Source: Carnegiea gigantea
Taxonomy: Eukaryota > Streptophyta > Magnoliopsida > Caryophyllales > Cactaceae
Length of the DNA: 64,000 nucleotides
Assembly (NCBI GenBank): GCA_029747015.1
Contig: JAKOGI010000009.1
Location: forward strand, 372,001 to 436,000
Reading direction: 5' to 3'
The translations under genes and the position numbers were made by a program. This document shows positions 1-13,300 of this stretch, piece after piece (the stretch's first letter is position 1; each line of letters begins with the position of its first letter). The notes under the pieces were generated by a model. That model saw only the letters and a program-made list of their open reading frames with translations, was not told the origin of the DNA and made no database searches.

Positions 1-507
1 CCTACAATCAGCCATAGATATGATAATGACAATTATGAATTTGTTTAAAATACACAATGATTTGAGTTACACTATTGGTTAAATCCACCTAAAGGCACGG
101 GGGCTTCTTGATTGACGTATTCTTTCTCGCATGGACATTTATTTTACAAGTCAGGATACACTGTAGAACATTGGCGATGAAGCACCTTGGCGATGAATTG
201 TAGAACTTTTATTTTACAAGTTGCTGAAGCACCAAGCCAGGATACATTGGCGATGAAGCACCTTGGAACAAATGCCGAATATTCACTAGCCTACCTCTAG
301 TCTGGTGTAGCAGTATGCCAAAATTCCCCCATTAGCCTCAGAAGGGGCGAGTCTAATGGATAAATATCAATATCACCAAGAATAACAAACCATCCCACGC
401 CCAATCACCAGTCTCCAAAACCCTAAATATAAAGGAAACAGTACAAAATTCAAGCAGTTAAGCAAGAGGCTTTGCTTCCCATTCTATTTGTCTAGGCATT
501 TATGAGC
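1..507. other. 3' flank of the ATAD3 gene with short direct repeats
   Basis: This stretch lies downstream of the minus-strand ATAD3 stop codon and probably holds its 3' UTR and terminator region. No ORF is supported. Between about 130 and 270 a short phrase (gatacattggcgatgaagca and variants) and an 11-base word (attttacaagt) recur two or three times, a small local duplication. I see no clear canonical polyadenylation signal that can be assigned with confidence. Confidence 0.5.
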
Positions 508-3500
508 TCATGAACTGGCAGAACTGGCCTTTGAACCATCGCCAGCAGCCAGCTGCCTCCTCTGTTGGTGCTCTGCAACCTTGTAATCTACAACCTCGCG
601 AAACAATTGAGGGTCAAGAACACAATTTTCACTGCCGTAAACTGCTGCTTGAACACTTGCCATTAGCTTGGCAATCTCTCTCCCCGAGAACCCGTCTGTC
701 TTAGCAGCGGCTTCTCTCAGAATGTCGTCTGTCAAACCTTTAATCTCTATCTTCTGCTGCTGCTTTTGGAATAAATGTGAGAACAAGCCAGGTTCTCTTG
801 ATCCAGCTTGCGCTATGTACTTGTCGAGGTAGAGTTTTAGTAGCTTAAATCTTTCATCCTCTCCAGGCAATGGGAACTCGAGAACTTCGTCTATACGATC
901 AGCCACTGCCGAGTCAAGATCTCCAGGTCGATTTGTGGCTAGAGCAAGGACTATGTCCTTGGATTGGTCACCTGTTCGGAAAAGGAGAGCATTGAGGGCA
1001 CTCCTTTGAGCTTCACTCATGTAGGTTTTGTTTCGCCTGAAAAAAAGTTGATTGAGAACAGTCATTCTTCAGCTCACCGTGGGCAGGAAACAGCACAAAA
1101 AGTTTCACAGGGCACAGGTCGAAACTTTTTTTTCCTTTATTATTTCTTAAAGAGGGTAGGGGGCCAATGATGATAGGCAAAATGGAAGAAAGAGATGCTC
1201 AATTACAAGTTATGATGTCCGAGAACATCAAAACTAATGGCCATTTCTTATGATGGGTTTTCTTTTTTTTTTTTTGGGGGGGGGGGGGGGGACTGCATAT
1301 GAGAAGTGACTCAAATGACCACAACCCCAGAAATAGTTTCAAGGACCCCGAGAAATTAAGTTTTGTACTTTACAGAAAAGTAAAAATGATGGTAATCCTT
1401 GCATAACCAAATGATAGCAGAGATTAACTTACTCGCATAGAAATGCATCCGCTTCATCAATGAATAACAACAAACCCCTGTTGGACTTTTTCGCCCAATC
1501 AAACAATTGGTGTATCTTGGTGACAGCCTGCGAACCCAATGGTGCAACATCTCCACCTGTCATCAGTGCATAGTCCAATCCCTGGTAACACAGAGAACAA
1601 GGTCCTCATCAGGAAGACCATGAATACTCTAGGACTATTCAACAAGGAAAGCTCTTCGTGAATAAAATGTGCAGATCTGTGGATGAGTACGCCTAAAGTG
1701 TAAACTTGATTCACCAAAGCAAGAGTAACTTGAAAATTGAAGCATAAATGCTTACTAAACTATAGAAGCCCCATACTACTATTATACCCCCCCCCCCTCT
1801 ACACACATCTTTGCAAATTGATTATTTGATTTGTTGTGTCCCAACTTTATGTTGTAAGTCAGCCACGATTTCAACTTTCTATCAAATTGGGATCCATGCT
1901 CAAACAAGCTATCAAAGCGCACATACTTAAGGGTATGAAAATCTCAGTGTGTGCTCAATTGCTTTGACAACTGAAAACCAGATTAAAGATGAGTAGAAGG
2001 GTCGAGATGTCATACAGATCTACGAGCTAGTTCTCTAGCAGCCATTGTTTTCCCTGTTCCCGGAGGACCATAGAACAGCATATTACGGAATGGTGCTTGA
2101 TGAGATTTTGTATTTGCAGTCGCAGAAGCTAGTTGATTGATCCTTTTCTCAAGAGAAGGGTGTAAAATAACATCTCCAAAACCATTTCCGTTATTTGAAA
2201 TAGATCCGCCATTTGAGCCACGCAATGTGCTCATACCACGGGAGAAAATCCCTGACCACGGATATTTCCCTCGGGAGGATTCTCTAATTAAGGATGGTTG
2301 TCCCAGTATTCTGTCAACGTAGCTCCACACCACTTTAGCCCCTTCTCTGCACAAGCATAAAATTTAGATGGATTTGTATCAATGCTCAAATGAACTGAAT
2401 AGAATCCAAACATTCAGCTCATCAACTCAGCAGATTAATGACATCAACACGGCTCATTGACTCGTTGTGTAAAACAATACATCATTACGTCTATAAAGAA
2501 AGTAATTGCTGTTTCCATTTGAAAATGTTTTAGAAGAATATCACACACCCTAAAATACCATTTTACTAGACTTTACTGTATCATTCATTAATGCCACAAA
2601 GGATGACAAGTACATTCACGAAGGGAGTATATGTAATGCATCCAGGCAAAGGGTGAAGGCTGGGATATTATTGAGTATATGTAATGCATCCACGTGAACC
2701 CTGAAGGCTGGGATATCATTCTCAAAGAGTCCTAGGGATGTTGACAACTAGTACTGAAGCCTATAGCTCATAATTCTAACCTATTTCCTATGCCAACGCA
2801 GGGCTTGGAATCCAGCAATAGGGCATCTTAACTAATGTCGCATGGGAAATGAACCCGATAGGGAAATAAGAACCTTTTCAAGAGCACATTAAAGAAGAAA
2901 ACGCAAACAGCCACCTCAACATTGACCCTTACAGACTGTCACCAAACTCGCCGACTATCCATCTGTCTCCCTTCTAATCACTCTAGCAGAGTAAATTTCA
3001 TGATATCATGAGTTAAAACTAGTGACCATATATGTTGGAGTGATTGTAGGTGCCAACTAGGTAAAACACTATAGCTCTGACCTCTGCAGGTTGCCACTGG
3101 AGGTCTAAGCTCTCCATGGTGTCAATGACGATACTTTAAAATTTGAAATACCACATGTTTTTCTAAAGCACTTGAATTTCAAATCATAATGTAATTAAAG
3201 GAAAAATCGCACAAAAAGCTTTGACCTAGGGATCTGCCCTCAGTCCCGAGTCCTGACAAACAGACCCACCCAGTCATACTTCTAGGCTTTAAACAGAAAC
3301 CCCCTTAGAAACCTTACGAATCATAGTTCACAAGGGCTGACATGCATTCCGCTTTCTTTTCTTGTTCTGATTTTTGTCTTCAAGAGAAACCTTTAATGCA
3401 ATCCAATGCCCCATTGGTGTCTGTCAATTTCATATATGAATACTAAGAAACACAGAGAACCCAAATGCAATTGTGTATCACTGGCAGGAACCCCTTCAAT

Positions 3501-6500
3501 TCCAAGGACCAACAGCAATAATAGCAAGTTAAAAAGCCCTAAAGCAGTTGGGTACAAAAGCCAGAATAATCAATTAAGATTACTAGGGTAATAATGCAGA
3601 AAATAATCTAAAGCTCAAAGCTTCCAACAATACCTTGTGGTATATATACCAGCAGCAAGAGCAGTGACACCACCAACAGCTACGACAAGCTTATTTTGAT
3701 CTGTCAATATAGCTCGCAGACCCCCTACATTATATAAACAAAACTAATAAATGACAATACATTAACGAACAGAGTTTATCACTCCAACATTATCAACTGA
3801 AGGACTATACTCATCCAAAGGGCGCAAATGGGGGAGGAAAAACTAAAAGAGAAAATAGAAGTTTTTAAGTACAAACTGAGATTTTGAATCTTCGTAATTG
3901 TAGCAAGAATATCTTCAATGCAAGGACTGCAACTTATCAATAGAGACATTGCTAACCAGGCAAAAGCAAATACTTGGCCTCTGACATAGCTGGTATTACG
4001 GTCAATCCATGGTTTGATATTTCATATTTTTCCTGATCTTATGGAAACTATAGCATCCAATTGAATGGCATAGCTTCAACGTAGCACTTCCTATCATGCC
4101 AATGCATGATGATGCATTTATCGGAAGGCCACTGCTCTTCATAGAAAGGAGAAGAGAGCGGGACCCACACTGGGAGGTGGTGTTTGTTTGTATAGTCATG
4201 GCAAGAATATATCCAATGCAAGGACTGCAACTTCTCCATAGAGACATCAATAACCAGGCAAAAGCAAATACTTAGGCTATGACATAGCTGGTAATACTGT
4301 CAATCCATGCTTTGATATTTCATTTTCGCTGATCTTATGGAAACTTTAGCATCCAATTGAATGGCATAACTTCAATGTAATCCTTCCTATTCTCACTACA
4401 CATGATGATAAACTCAGCTGAAGGCAGCTGCAATGGAAAGGAGAAAGAAAGGACAACTAAATGCAACTGCTTGGAATCTTGCTGCACAGATAAGTCTCTA
4501 TACAATTAAAAAGTAAGACAGTTATCTACCAAAGCATGGAACGTTCCTCACCAGGAACACAAAACTGGATTAATAAGAATGTATACAGAAAAAGGCTTCA
4601 CACTAGGACCTCATGGTTACACGCTTTCACATGTGAAAGCACCTTTTTACATACCCTTTAAATCATAGATCAAATATAAATGAAATTTTGCTAGACTAAC
4701 AACCACAGGGAATTACATACTTGCATGTAGTGTATCAGTTAGTTTCACTCAAGAAAAAATTAAGTTTGAACCCATGTTAACGCATGATGGTTGCAAAATT
4801 AACTTAACCATCTGCCTCAATTGACTACAATAATAGACCACAACCGAGCCAGAATACCTCCAATATGATCAAAAGTTGTGTTTATGGCAGCAACCCATTT
4901 CTCCCTTTCTTGGTTTGCACGTTCCACGAGCATCCGTCTATTGACCTCTTCTGCCAACTTTGCTTCATGGGCTCTACCTTCCGCTTCAGCCATTGCTTTC
5001 ACTCTGATGGTTTCACGTTCTATCTCAGCCTTCTCTCTTTCAGTTTGCCTACGTTGTGCTTGTATCTGCTCCTCTGTTGCTCGCCTAGCAGCCTCTTGCC
5101 TTAAAGAGGATTCTTCTTGCAGCTTCACAAGCTCCTGATTTCTTGCTCTTTGATATTCATTCTCAGCCTGTCAAAGACAAAAAATAGTTTCACATATAAG
5201 GAGTCACACACTCTACCCATCTACCACAACAACAAACGAATCAACCTAACCACGATGACAAACTAATCAGCACACATACCGCCATCCTTTTTCTTGCCAA
5301 CTCATCTTCATAACGAGCCATTTGAGATTTTATTTGAGCTTGCTGTTGATTCAACTTCTTCTGCTCTTCATACAACACACGCTGCTTCTCCTGGAGGAAG
5401 AAAGAGCACAGAGTACTACTTGATACCTTCTCAGGCCTTGATCAAAAAATCTTAAACGCAGTATACGTCATCTCAAGGTACGACCATTCTACCCCCATAA
5501 CCTCTTAGAAATACTTGGCATCACCCCAAAAATTCTATTACCATAATTATTTCATTGGCACTATTTTGCACATTTTGAATCTTCATTTCAGTGAGCCCAG
5601 CAAAGCAGTATGTTTTATACAATCTGAAATAAGCTAAAATATCTTGAGAAGTCAATACGGGGCACATAGTCACCATTTAATAACATATTGTACACTTTCT
5701 CCAAACAGAAAGAGCCATGCACAATAGTGTTCACTTTAGGAATCCGGAGAGGTCCTGCCAATACAAAACATTCTATAATCCCGATGGCCATTCTAGCGAG
5801 TGTACATTCTAAATACACTCTCTAAGTCATCCAGCCAGCTCATAAAAAACCTAGAGGATAGTAAAAGCACATAGTTTTCATCTAACAACCTCTTGTATAT
5901 TTTTCAAAAAATCTGGAACACCATAATAATAGTGTACATTTTTAGGGTCCCAAACGCCGAATCTGAAATCTCTTTGTAGAACCCTATACTTTCTAAATTT
6001 CATCCATCTAAAATCCTCTCATTCTTATTGTTGCATTGCTAAGTATGACGCTAATTTTGATAGGTCATGGTTCATCCCCCTAAGATTGCGAGTATCAGAC
6101 ACTGCTAATTCTAATTTGTCTACCCTAAACCAAGTGAGTTAGAAGGATTTCTTCTTTGATCCATCACATTTGCTAGACACGTTTTGTAACAGGAATTTAG
6201 AACTGCAGGACTACAACACCAACGCAACTGAACAAATAAATTTAGTTTTCCAAGTGTTAGGTGCAAATATGCACTTACAGCTTCGGCTTCAGCTTGCATT
6301 GTCTTGAACTCTTGTGCCCTCACTGCAAGTTCTGCTTGCCTTGTCTCTTCCTGCTTTTTTATCACCTCAAATACCTAGAGAATTAGGGAAGAAACCAACG
6401 CAATCAGCCATGTAAAATCGCAGACTAAACCACACCAAGATCAAGTGAAAAAGCAACCACCTGTATCAAAACTGACACCAACCCAATCAATTATAGGATA

Positions 6501-7234
6501 GTTACACCCAAGGGATCCAAAGAAAACCATTCCTAAACATGGATAGATTCAGAAATGAATGCTTAAGATCAAACATTCACAAGCCCATCCAATAACATTT
6601 TTATATAGTAAAAAGTTCATTTCCCCTGAAAAAAAAAAGAGACTAATTGACGGATAGAAATATTTTTGACAAAAATCATCCTATCTCAACCTCAAGAGTA
6701 TCAAATACATTGAATCCCAGCTATGAAATAAAGGTATAACAGTTTTAAATAGGAACAGAAGCAGACAACCGTGGAATCAAATGGACTTCTAAGATCGAAC
6801 ATGCAAATTCAATTGCCAAAAACAGCAATTAGAATCAATGAAACCCTAAATTCACTCCAAACAAATAACTCTATCACACACACACACATCTACAAATCCA
6901 TCAAAAAAGACAGAAAAAGGAGACATGATGATACCTTCTTAGCTTGACCAGAGCTACTAATCTCTCTCAAAGCCTTAACACCTCGCTCCAACGCCTCGGG
7001 ATCAAATCCAGCCGAAGTAGTTCTCGGATAATCATTTCGCGGCTTCTGCGGCTGCTCCGTCTCAGGAGGCGGCGCTTTCGGTGGCGCCGCCGCGGGAGAA
7101 GTGGCGGCCGGCGAAGTAGGAGAAGCAGAAAACGGAGCGAAGTTGAAAGGGCCATCAGCATAGGCGTGCTCAACCCCCATTGTAGCAGCAGCAAAGGCGG
7201 ATACAAGCCCTGCTGCACAAGCTTTTGCAGCCAT
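508..7234 (-). CDS. ATAD3: ATAD3-type mitochondrial AAA ATPase, complete, 8 coding exons
   Basis: Coding exons on the minus strand: 7234-6935, 6374-6279, 5390-5280, 5167-4858, 3724-3634, 2346-2016, 1581-1433, 1036-508. All introns are GT-AG and the sum is 1917 nt (638 aa plus stop), the usual length for plant ATAD3. Exon 1 encodes an Ala/Pro-rich N-terminus. Exons 2-4 encode a long charged Gln/Glu/Arg coiled coil (residues ~101-272). Exon 5 carries a hydrophobic segment (~281-300) expected to span the inner mitochondrial membrane. The AAA module follows: Walker A GPPGTGKT at 396-403, Walker [10 protein letters not shown] at 450-458, sensor-1 Asn in ALATNRP near 498, an Arg-finger candidate in ADRIDE near 510, and a [10 protein letters not shown] sensor-2 region near the C-terminus. 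In this family the protein is linked to mitochondrial membrane and nucleoid organisation. The start is the first ATG of exon 1, with Met-Ala context. All catalytic motifs are intact. Confidence 0.96.
2625..2722. repeat. Tandem duplication (2 x ~48 bp) inside an ATAD3 intron
   Basis: Two adjacent copies of a ~48-bp unit (2625-2672 and 2673-2722) share gtatatgtaatgcatcca and gaaggctgggatat, with a few substitutions. They lie in the intron between exons 5 and 6, away from the splice sites, so no effect on the protein is expected. Confidence 0.75.
3897..4396. repeat. Imperfect ~200-bp direct repeat, ~300-bp period, in an ATAD3 intron
   Basis: About 3897-4098 and 4198-4394 align over roughly 200 bp with scattered substitutions and small indels. 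Both hold aatgcaaggactgcaactt, ccaggcaaaagcaaatactt and tagcatccaattgaatggca. Both copies sit in the intron between exons 4 and 5. The short ORFs across them are fortuitous, with no recognisable protein similarity. Confidence 0.8.
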
Positions 7235-8028
7235 TTTCGCTACCTTACACGAAGCTTCTCACAGTTTGAAAGCTTCAATTGGAGCGTAACAATGGCGACA
7301 ATCTTAGATGAGGTCGAACTGATGAGAGAGAGAGAGAGTAGTTTTGGATGAATTTCAATGGAGGGAGTGGTAATAAGGATGAAGGTTTTGGCTTGAAAAG
7401 CAAGAAAAATTAGGAGAGGGAATTCCTTGTTCAGGGTTTTGGTAGGGTTTGCGCCATGGCGGTTTTCATTTCAACGATTTTTTTTTGGATTTATACTGAA
7501 CCGGGTCGGTGGTGTCGAACCGGCAGGTACGTTCGTTTTTTTCATTTTGAGGTTTTCTTTTTTTTTTCTTTGAGCCTTGAGATATTTTTAGGCCAAGTTA
7601 AGCCCAGCAACGTGGGCTGGGCTGAAAAAGCCCAATTGACAATCCATTTATTTCCCAATTGCTTTGCTAACCAATTAAAACCCAAAAAAACAAAAAGTCC
7701 CATTGTATCCTTGTTGCCTTTTTAGCAAATATCTATGCTGATGTGACTAAAGTACTGAAAAATACATTAGTATATGAAGATTTTTCATTATTTTTCCACC
7801 TTTTGAATTTTGACATGCATATAATAGTCCTTACAGATTTAGATTGGGATATTGTCGATTATTTTTGTAAAATAGCTAAAAATGATTTGATGAAGTCTAA
7901 TTTCATTTTAGATGAAACTACTCTCACTTTAAAAGATTAGCAGTGTAAAAGAAAACAGTAATCCAAGAACAATAAATTTTAAAATCCAAGTTTTATACAT
8001 ATAGATATAACTCTGTTGACCATTCTAT
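7235..8028. other. 5' leader and promoter region of ATAD3
   Basis: Upstream of the ATAD3 ATG (minus-strand gene) the leader carries a short (GA)n tract at about 7328-7342, which reads CT-rich on the gene strand, a common feature of plant 5' UTRs. A TATA box could not be assigned. The remainder to about 8028 is AT-rich, with poly(T) runs near 7480 and 7560 and no supported gene. Confidence 0.45.
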
Positions 8029-8253
8029 GGGTCTGTTCTTGTCGTTGGGCAATATGGATTGGTTGAAGTGGGTTGAATTTTTTGATATGATGAGTAAAAG
8101 TTGGTTACAATAGTGAGAAGTGGGTTAAAGTTGATTGAAATTGGTCAAAGTGGGTTGAAGTGGGTATTTTTTTATTGAAGTTGATGATATTGAAGTGGGT
8201 TGAAATTGGGTGAGGTTGGTAAATTGAGATTTACCAATGAAAAGAACAGGGCC
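8029..8253. mobile_element. MITE with GGG..TGTTCTT termini and 3-bp TSD (TAT)
   Basis: A 225-bp AT-rich element whose ends are inverted repeats (gggtctgttctt at the left, aagaacagggcc at the right). It is flanked by the direct 3-bp repeat TAT. The interior is low-complexity, built of variations on gaagtgggttgaa. A second copy of the same family lies at 15290-15635 with a TAA duplication. The 3-bp AT-rich TSD suggests a PIF/Harbinger (Tourist-like) MITE. The superfamily call is an inference; the termini and TSD are seen directly. Confidence 0.7.
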
Positions 8254-8889
8254 TATGTAAGAAAATTTTTCCCAATGAACTTTTTCCATTTTCTAAATTT
8301 TCAGGTTTAAAACAAATTCAAACAATTTGTTGTAGTTCTTCCAATTGTTACAATTTGTTATCACATGTACTTTCTTTTTTTAAAAAACCTGTGTTAATTT
8401 TTAAAACTCTTTGTCAATTTTTTAAACTCTGAAAAAAAAAAAAAACAAGTAGAGAATCAATTTTAAACTGTTTTTTAAACAAAAAATTTCAGAAGTTATT
8501 CAACTCTGAGAAGAAATATTGTGAATTATGGACTTGCAGTCCGTCTACACACATAAAGTTAGACTCTCAAGGCTTTATTGCATATATCTTTTAAGTAAAA
8601 GGTCAAAAAAATTACCCCATATTAATTGTAATTTTTCTCTTCTGTTTTCCTCCTTTTTTAGGAGGAATTTACGATAATAAAAAATGCAATTTATATTAGA
8701 AATCATTCTGAAGTCTATATCGTAGGGTATTTAAAATTTTAAAGATGCCAAAACACCAAATAATTCATAAACAAACCAACTCATGTTACCTGAATTTCAA
8801 AAACACCCATTAAATTTAAGCTTATAACAAAAGTCCAGCAGAATTTTATAAATAGTTAACTAATCACACACCATGTGTTATTCGGCAAA

Positions 8890-8952
8890 ATAATAATAAT
8901 AATAATAATAATTATAATAATAATAATAATAGTAATAGTAATAATAACAATA
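8890..8952. repeat. (AAT)n microsatellite
   Basis: An imperfect (taa)n run of about 20 units with a few interruptions (attataa, agtaatagt). The ORF with a poly-isoleucine stretch reading through it is an artefact of the repeat. Confidence 0.95.
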
Positions 8953-9479
8953 AATAATCACGCACCATGTGAGTTCATACTCAAGAGAACCTCAAATATC
9001 ATGAGTAGCATAAAGCTAAAGGTATCCAAAAAGTCATGTGTTAGAAATGAACTAGCTGAAAGGCTAAAACTTAAAGCTTCTATAATTGTTGCCCATTAAA
9101 AAAAAAAAATGATAAAAAAATACCCAATTAAATAATCGAAAAAAAATGTCACCTATTCAAAAAGATTAACATTTATACCTACTTTTAGGACAGGCCACTT
9201 TGAAAGGGTTTCTAACTTTAGAGAGGGATTATTTTGGGGCGGAATTTTATTGCTATATTACACAATGGATCATGGACACTTGTTTCTTTAGATGAGCTTA
9301 TGTGTTTTTTCTAGTTGAGATTTTGATCATTTGTAGCTTGGAGGTGATCACGGTCTTATAATCTCCCACTTTAATGATTGATAATTATTTGACAATTTTG
9401 TTTCACCATTAGTGATAAGTTTCTCATTAGTGAGAAAACTTTTAACAGTTTAAAAAATTGACTATCAACAGTTCAACAC

Positions 9480-9755
9480 ATGTTCTGTTCAGCGAAAAAT
9501 TCGAGTGGAAAAATGAAAAATAGGGGAAATGAGTGAGATATACTGGGATCTTTTTGGGAAGAGGGGGAAGAATGAAAAGGATCGGGAAGGAGAGCGATGA
9601 AGTGAATTTTTTTTTTTTTGGAATGAGTGATTTTTTCTTTTTTTTTTTTGTTTTAGGGAATGCAGAGTGACAATGAGTGAAATTTTTCTAAAAGAATTGG
9701 ACAGGAGTGGGAAGGCTTGAAAAATTGAGATTTACCTGTGTAAAGAACCGGTCAT
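9480..9755. mobile_element. Probable second MITE related to the 8029 element
   Basis: The right end (aattgagatttacc then aaagaacc) closely resembles the right end of the 8029-8253 element. The left end begins tgttctgttcagcg, an inverted match to it. The interior is purine-rich, with two long T runs near 9608 and 9638. I did not find a convincing target-site duplication, so the boundaries are approximate. The remaining DNA between ATAD3 and 4CL shows no gene. Confidence 0.4.
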
Positions 9756-10345
9756 ATATAGGTGAATTATAAGACATCTAGTAAATTGGCCCATAATATT
9801 TTATAAATTTGATAACTATAATTAATTATAACCAGACAAGTATAAGCAATTTCCTACTACTCCACTAGAACGAAAATACAGAGTCAAACAATATACATGT
9901 ATCCATTTATAACTCGTAAACATATATTTATTTGCTGCATTGTCGAACATATAAATGACACACAACCTTTGAAAGCCAAATGATGGCTAGTTACATTTTT
10001 GTCACAAGAGTCCCTATTGTATTAGTGACAAACTTGCATTCATTTGTCATACAAAGGCACCCAATGGATCAAGCTTACAAGAGATCAAATCAACAAAGAC
10101 ATGAAAGAAAAAAATTAAAGAACAAATTAGAGACAAGAACATAACACAGAAGAGGATGAAGAAATTAAATGACACAATTAAGTAGATGAATGAGTTCTGT
10201 AGCAAATCGATCATAGCGGATGAAAGGTGGCCTCTTCTGCTCTTCTTCCTTGGGATGTGTTGAGCTTGATTATATATGGAAGCACAACCTCATTAAGTTA
10301 CATTAATTCACAGATAAAGTTTAATTTTCAAAAGTTAATTTTGAA

Positions 10346-13300
10346 TTATTTTCGAGATGGTGACGAGGAAGGGATCCTAGCCCTGAGTTCCTTCCTTAGA
10401 ATTTTTCCCGAGGGTGACTTTGGAATGGTTTGCGCAAAGAAGACTTTGTGTAGCTTCTTGTAAAATACCACCTGCATGCACACAATGTGAAAATTCATCA
10501 AGATATTTCCCCTTCAAAATTGCTTTCTAAACAGTATATTAGGTATTTAGATGAATTTAATGTACTTTTCAGGCTAGGTAGGAAATTTTCAATGTAGTTT
10601 TCACCTTTTTTTACTGGTGGACTCAATGCTGAATTAAAAGTTTCATCTAAATATAACTATATATTATTGTCGAATATAACCCGTATATACCTACAACCCA
10701 CCTAGGATTTTTGCAATACCTGCCAATCCTTTAACTATCAGATCGAGTTCAAGATTCAAGCTCACGACCTCTCGGTAATTAATTGTAAATTAGGCTAAGC
10801 ATAATCAAACAGTATAATTAAGTGAAATTTGATTTTTGATTGAATCAATGCTGTGACGATTGATGTTGTTTGGTGTAGGTGTTGTTGCGTACCTGCTTAG
10901 CAATGTACTGTTTAACTTTCTCTTCAGTAAGCTCCGAGCCATTGGATCTAACAACAAATGCAACTGGAATTTCACCCACAGCTTCATCTTTTTGCCTGCA
11001 TAATTAATTAATTAATTAGGCCACAAAATCCACAATCATAATTACTTCGAAAAGGGAAAAAAATTACATGAATTTAATTTGTGGAGACTCACGAGACTAC
11101 AGCTGCATCTGCAATGGATGGATGATTTATTAAAAGGGACTCTAATTCTGCTGGTGCCACCTGATAAATATAAATTCAACTTGAATTAATATACATAATT
11201 AAATGTAATTAATGAATTAATTCGGTGGTACGTAGAAAATTTTTAATATTGACAAGTAGTATTATATTGAGATTTTTAAAGATTTACCTGAAAGCCCTTG
11301 TATTTGATGATCTCCTTTACTCTATCAACTATAAAAACTTCATCATCGTCATCCACATAGCCAATATCACCGGTGCGTAACCACCCTTGTGCATCTACTG
11401 TTGCTGTTGTTGCCTCCGGATTGTTCAAGTATCCTATATACATGGTCAACATTGTGTTAGGATTATTGTATTGTATACGTATATATAGTCTCGTTGGACT
11501 AAACAACTCTTTGAGGAACGGTTCTTAATCGATCTAATTCAGTAGCGTGAATATGGCATTCGTATCCGTAAACTGAATAAAACAGGAGAGAGCAGATCGA
11601 GGTAGACACCTTTCATGATTTGTTCACCACGGATCCAAATTTCACCAGGCTCGTTGTAGCCTACAGAGGCTCCACTGTCGGGATCAACAACCTTCATCTC
11701 TGCATTCCTAACCACAATACCACATGACCCTGCCTTGTATGGTAGTGGCTCCTTTGCAAATCCTGGACACATTGACAGTACTGGTCCTGCTTCTGTCATT
11801 CCATAACCCTACATATATTGAAAAAAACACAAACCAATTGCGCATGTTTAGTGTTTGTGTTACTACACGATTTGTAGAATGGAATAGTATTTGGCAAAAA
11901 ATGGCAAACTATACAAGAAATGGATGAGGCATTTGGCCTTTAATGAAAGGATTGCGGGTTCAAGTCCCACGGAGCGTGCTTAGGAATTAATGAACTCCTT
12001 GTTAAAACTATTATGCCCGAGGTCTTTTTGTATTATCAAATGTTTGGAATGAAAATTTATGAACAATATGATTTTTAATAATGAAGTTGTGATGTGTAAT
12101 GTGCAAAACCCATTATTAAGTATTATTAGACAAAACATGTGAGATTTTTTTGGATAGCACTCTGAAATACGTCAGGTGGTTTAAATATGTTAAAATTAAA
12201 ATTAGTTTAATTAAATGCTAGAATATACTTTTTTGTGAAGAACTATTTTCCTTTCCTTTTTCCAAACTCTTTTTTGTTTCTTTTTCGAATTGAACATCAT
12301 AAACAAATGATAATCCAAGCTCTTAACATTTATTTTCAACCGGAAGGCCTATGTGATAACTCGTTAAATTAAGTATAACGTAAGTTACTCTTCTCTTAAA
12401 TATCTAGTGCGACACGAGAAGAATATAGCTTGACACAAAAATCAATTTGCATATATTTTCCCTTTTTTATATTGGGTAATGAATGCAGCTACCCATCTGA
12501 ATTAGGGGTCTATGTCACACTGCCATTTAACACACCATAAGTTATATGTACGGAAATAGTACTATAGGTATTTCACATGTAAGTTAAGACTATTGATATT
12601 TTAAATATTTTAAATAATATTGTCCTTATTAGGTTTCTCAATTTTGATATAAAGAATGTCTTATATAAAATAAGGTTTGCCCTATTTATTTCTAAGCCCG
12701 ATATCTTCTTATTAAAAAAATTTCAATCTTTTTTTTGATAGAAAAAAAAATTCAATCTTACATTGGTGAGTTCAACCCTCCTTAAAAAGAAAAAGAAAAA
12801 GAAAAAGAAAAAGATTAATAAACACATCATGAACAAAGGAGGTTACTAATCACCGACATGACATTTCCTAACTGAAAATTTGAATGCAAGCAAAACTCTA
12901 ACGGTAACTGACCTGACCCAAGACGGCCTGAGGAATCCTTGATCGGAGGGCATCCTCCAGCTCTTTCCCGAGCGGCGCTGCCCCCGACATCACCAACCTA
13001 ATCGAGCTGAGATCGTACTCCGCCACCGCCGGCGTCTTGGCCAATGCCAGCACAAGCGGCGGCACCACCATTGCCACCGACACTCGGTGTTTCTCGACCA
13101 GTTCCGCCATCGCCGTGATCTCAAATTTGGGCATTATAAGTATCCCACTTCCCCTCCTCAACGCCACCATCAAAACAGAGTTGAGTGAGAATATGTGAAA
13201 CAGGGGGAGCACACAGAGCAGGACATCATCTGTTTTTAGGTACAAATTCGGGTTCTCTCCATCTACTTGTTGTGCTACGCTTGTTGATAAGCTTTTGTGG

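Noticed and set aside
508..1065. ATAD3 last exon starting at its own Met
   Set aside because: The Met and following ~10 codons lie in the intron. A cttttttttcag acceptor at 1037 joins in frame to the preceding exon.
3634..3724. Apparent frame problem at the ATAD3 exon 4/exon 5 junction (run of five G)
   Set aside because: On recount the first G belongs to the AG acceptor, leaving four in the exon; the frame is intact and gives the expected IGGG motif.
8875..9099. ORF with a poly-isoleucine stretch
   Set aside because: It reads through an (AAT)n microsatellite; no start context or homology.
11940..11990. Possible tRNA gene in 4CL intron 1
   Set aside because: A B box is present but no clover-leaf pairs can be formed; better explained as a SINE head.
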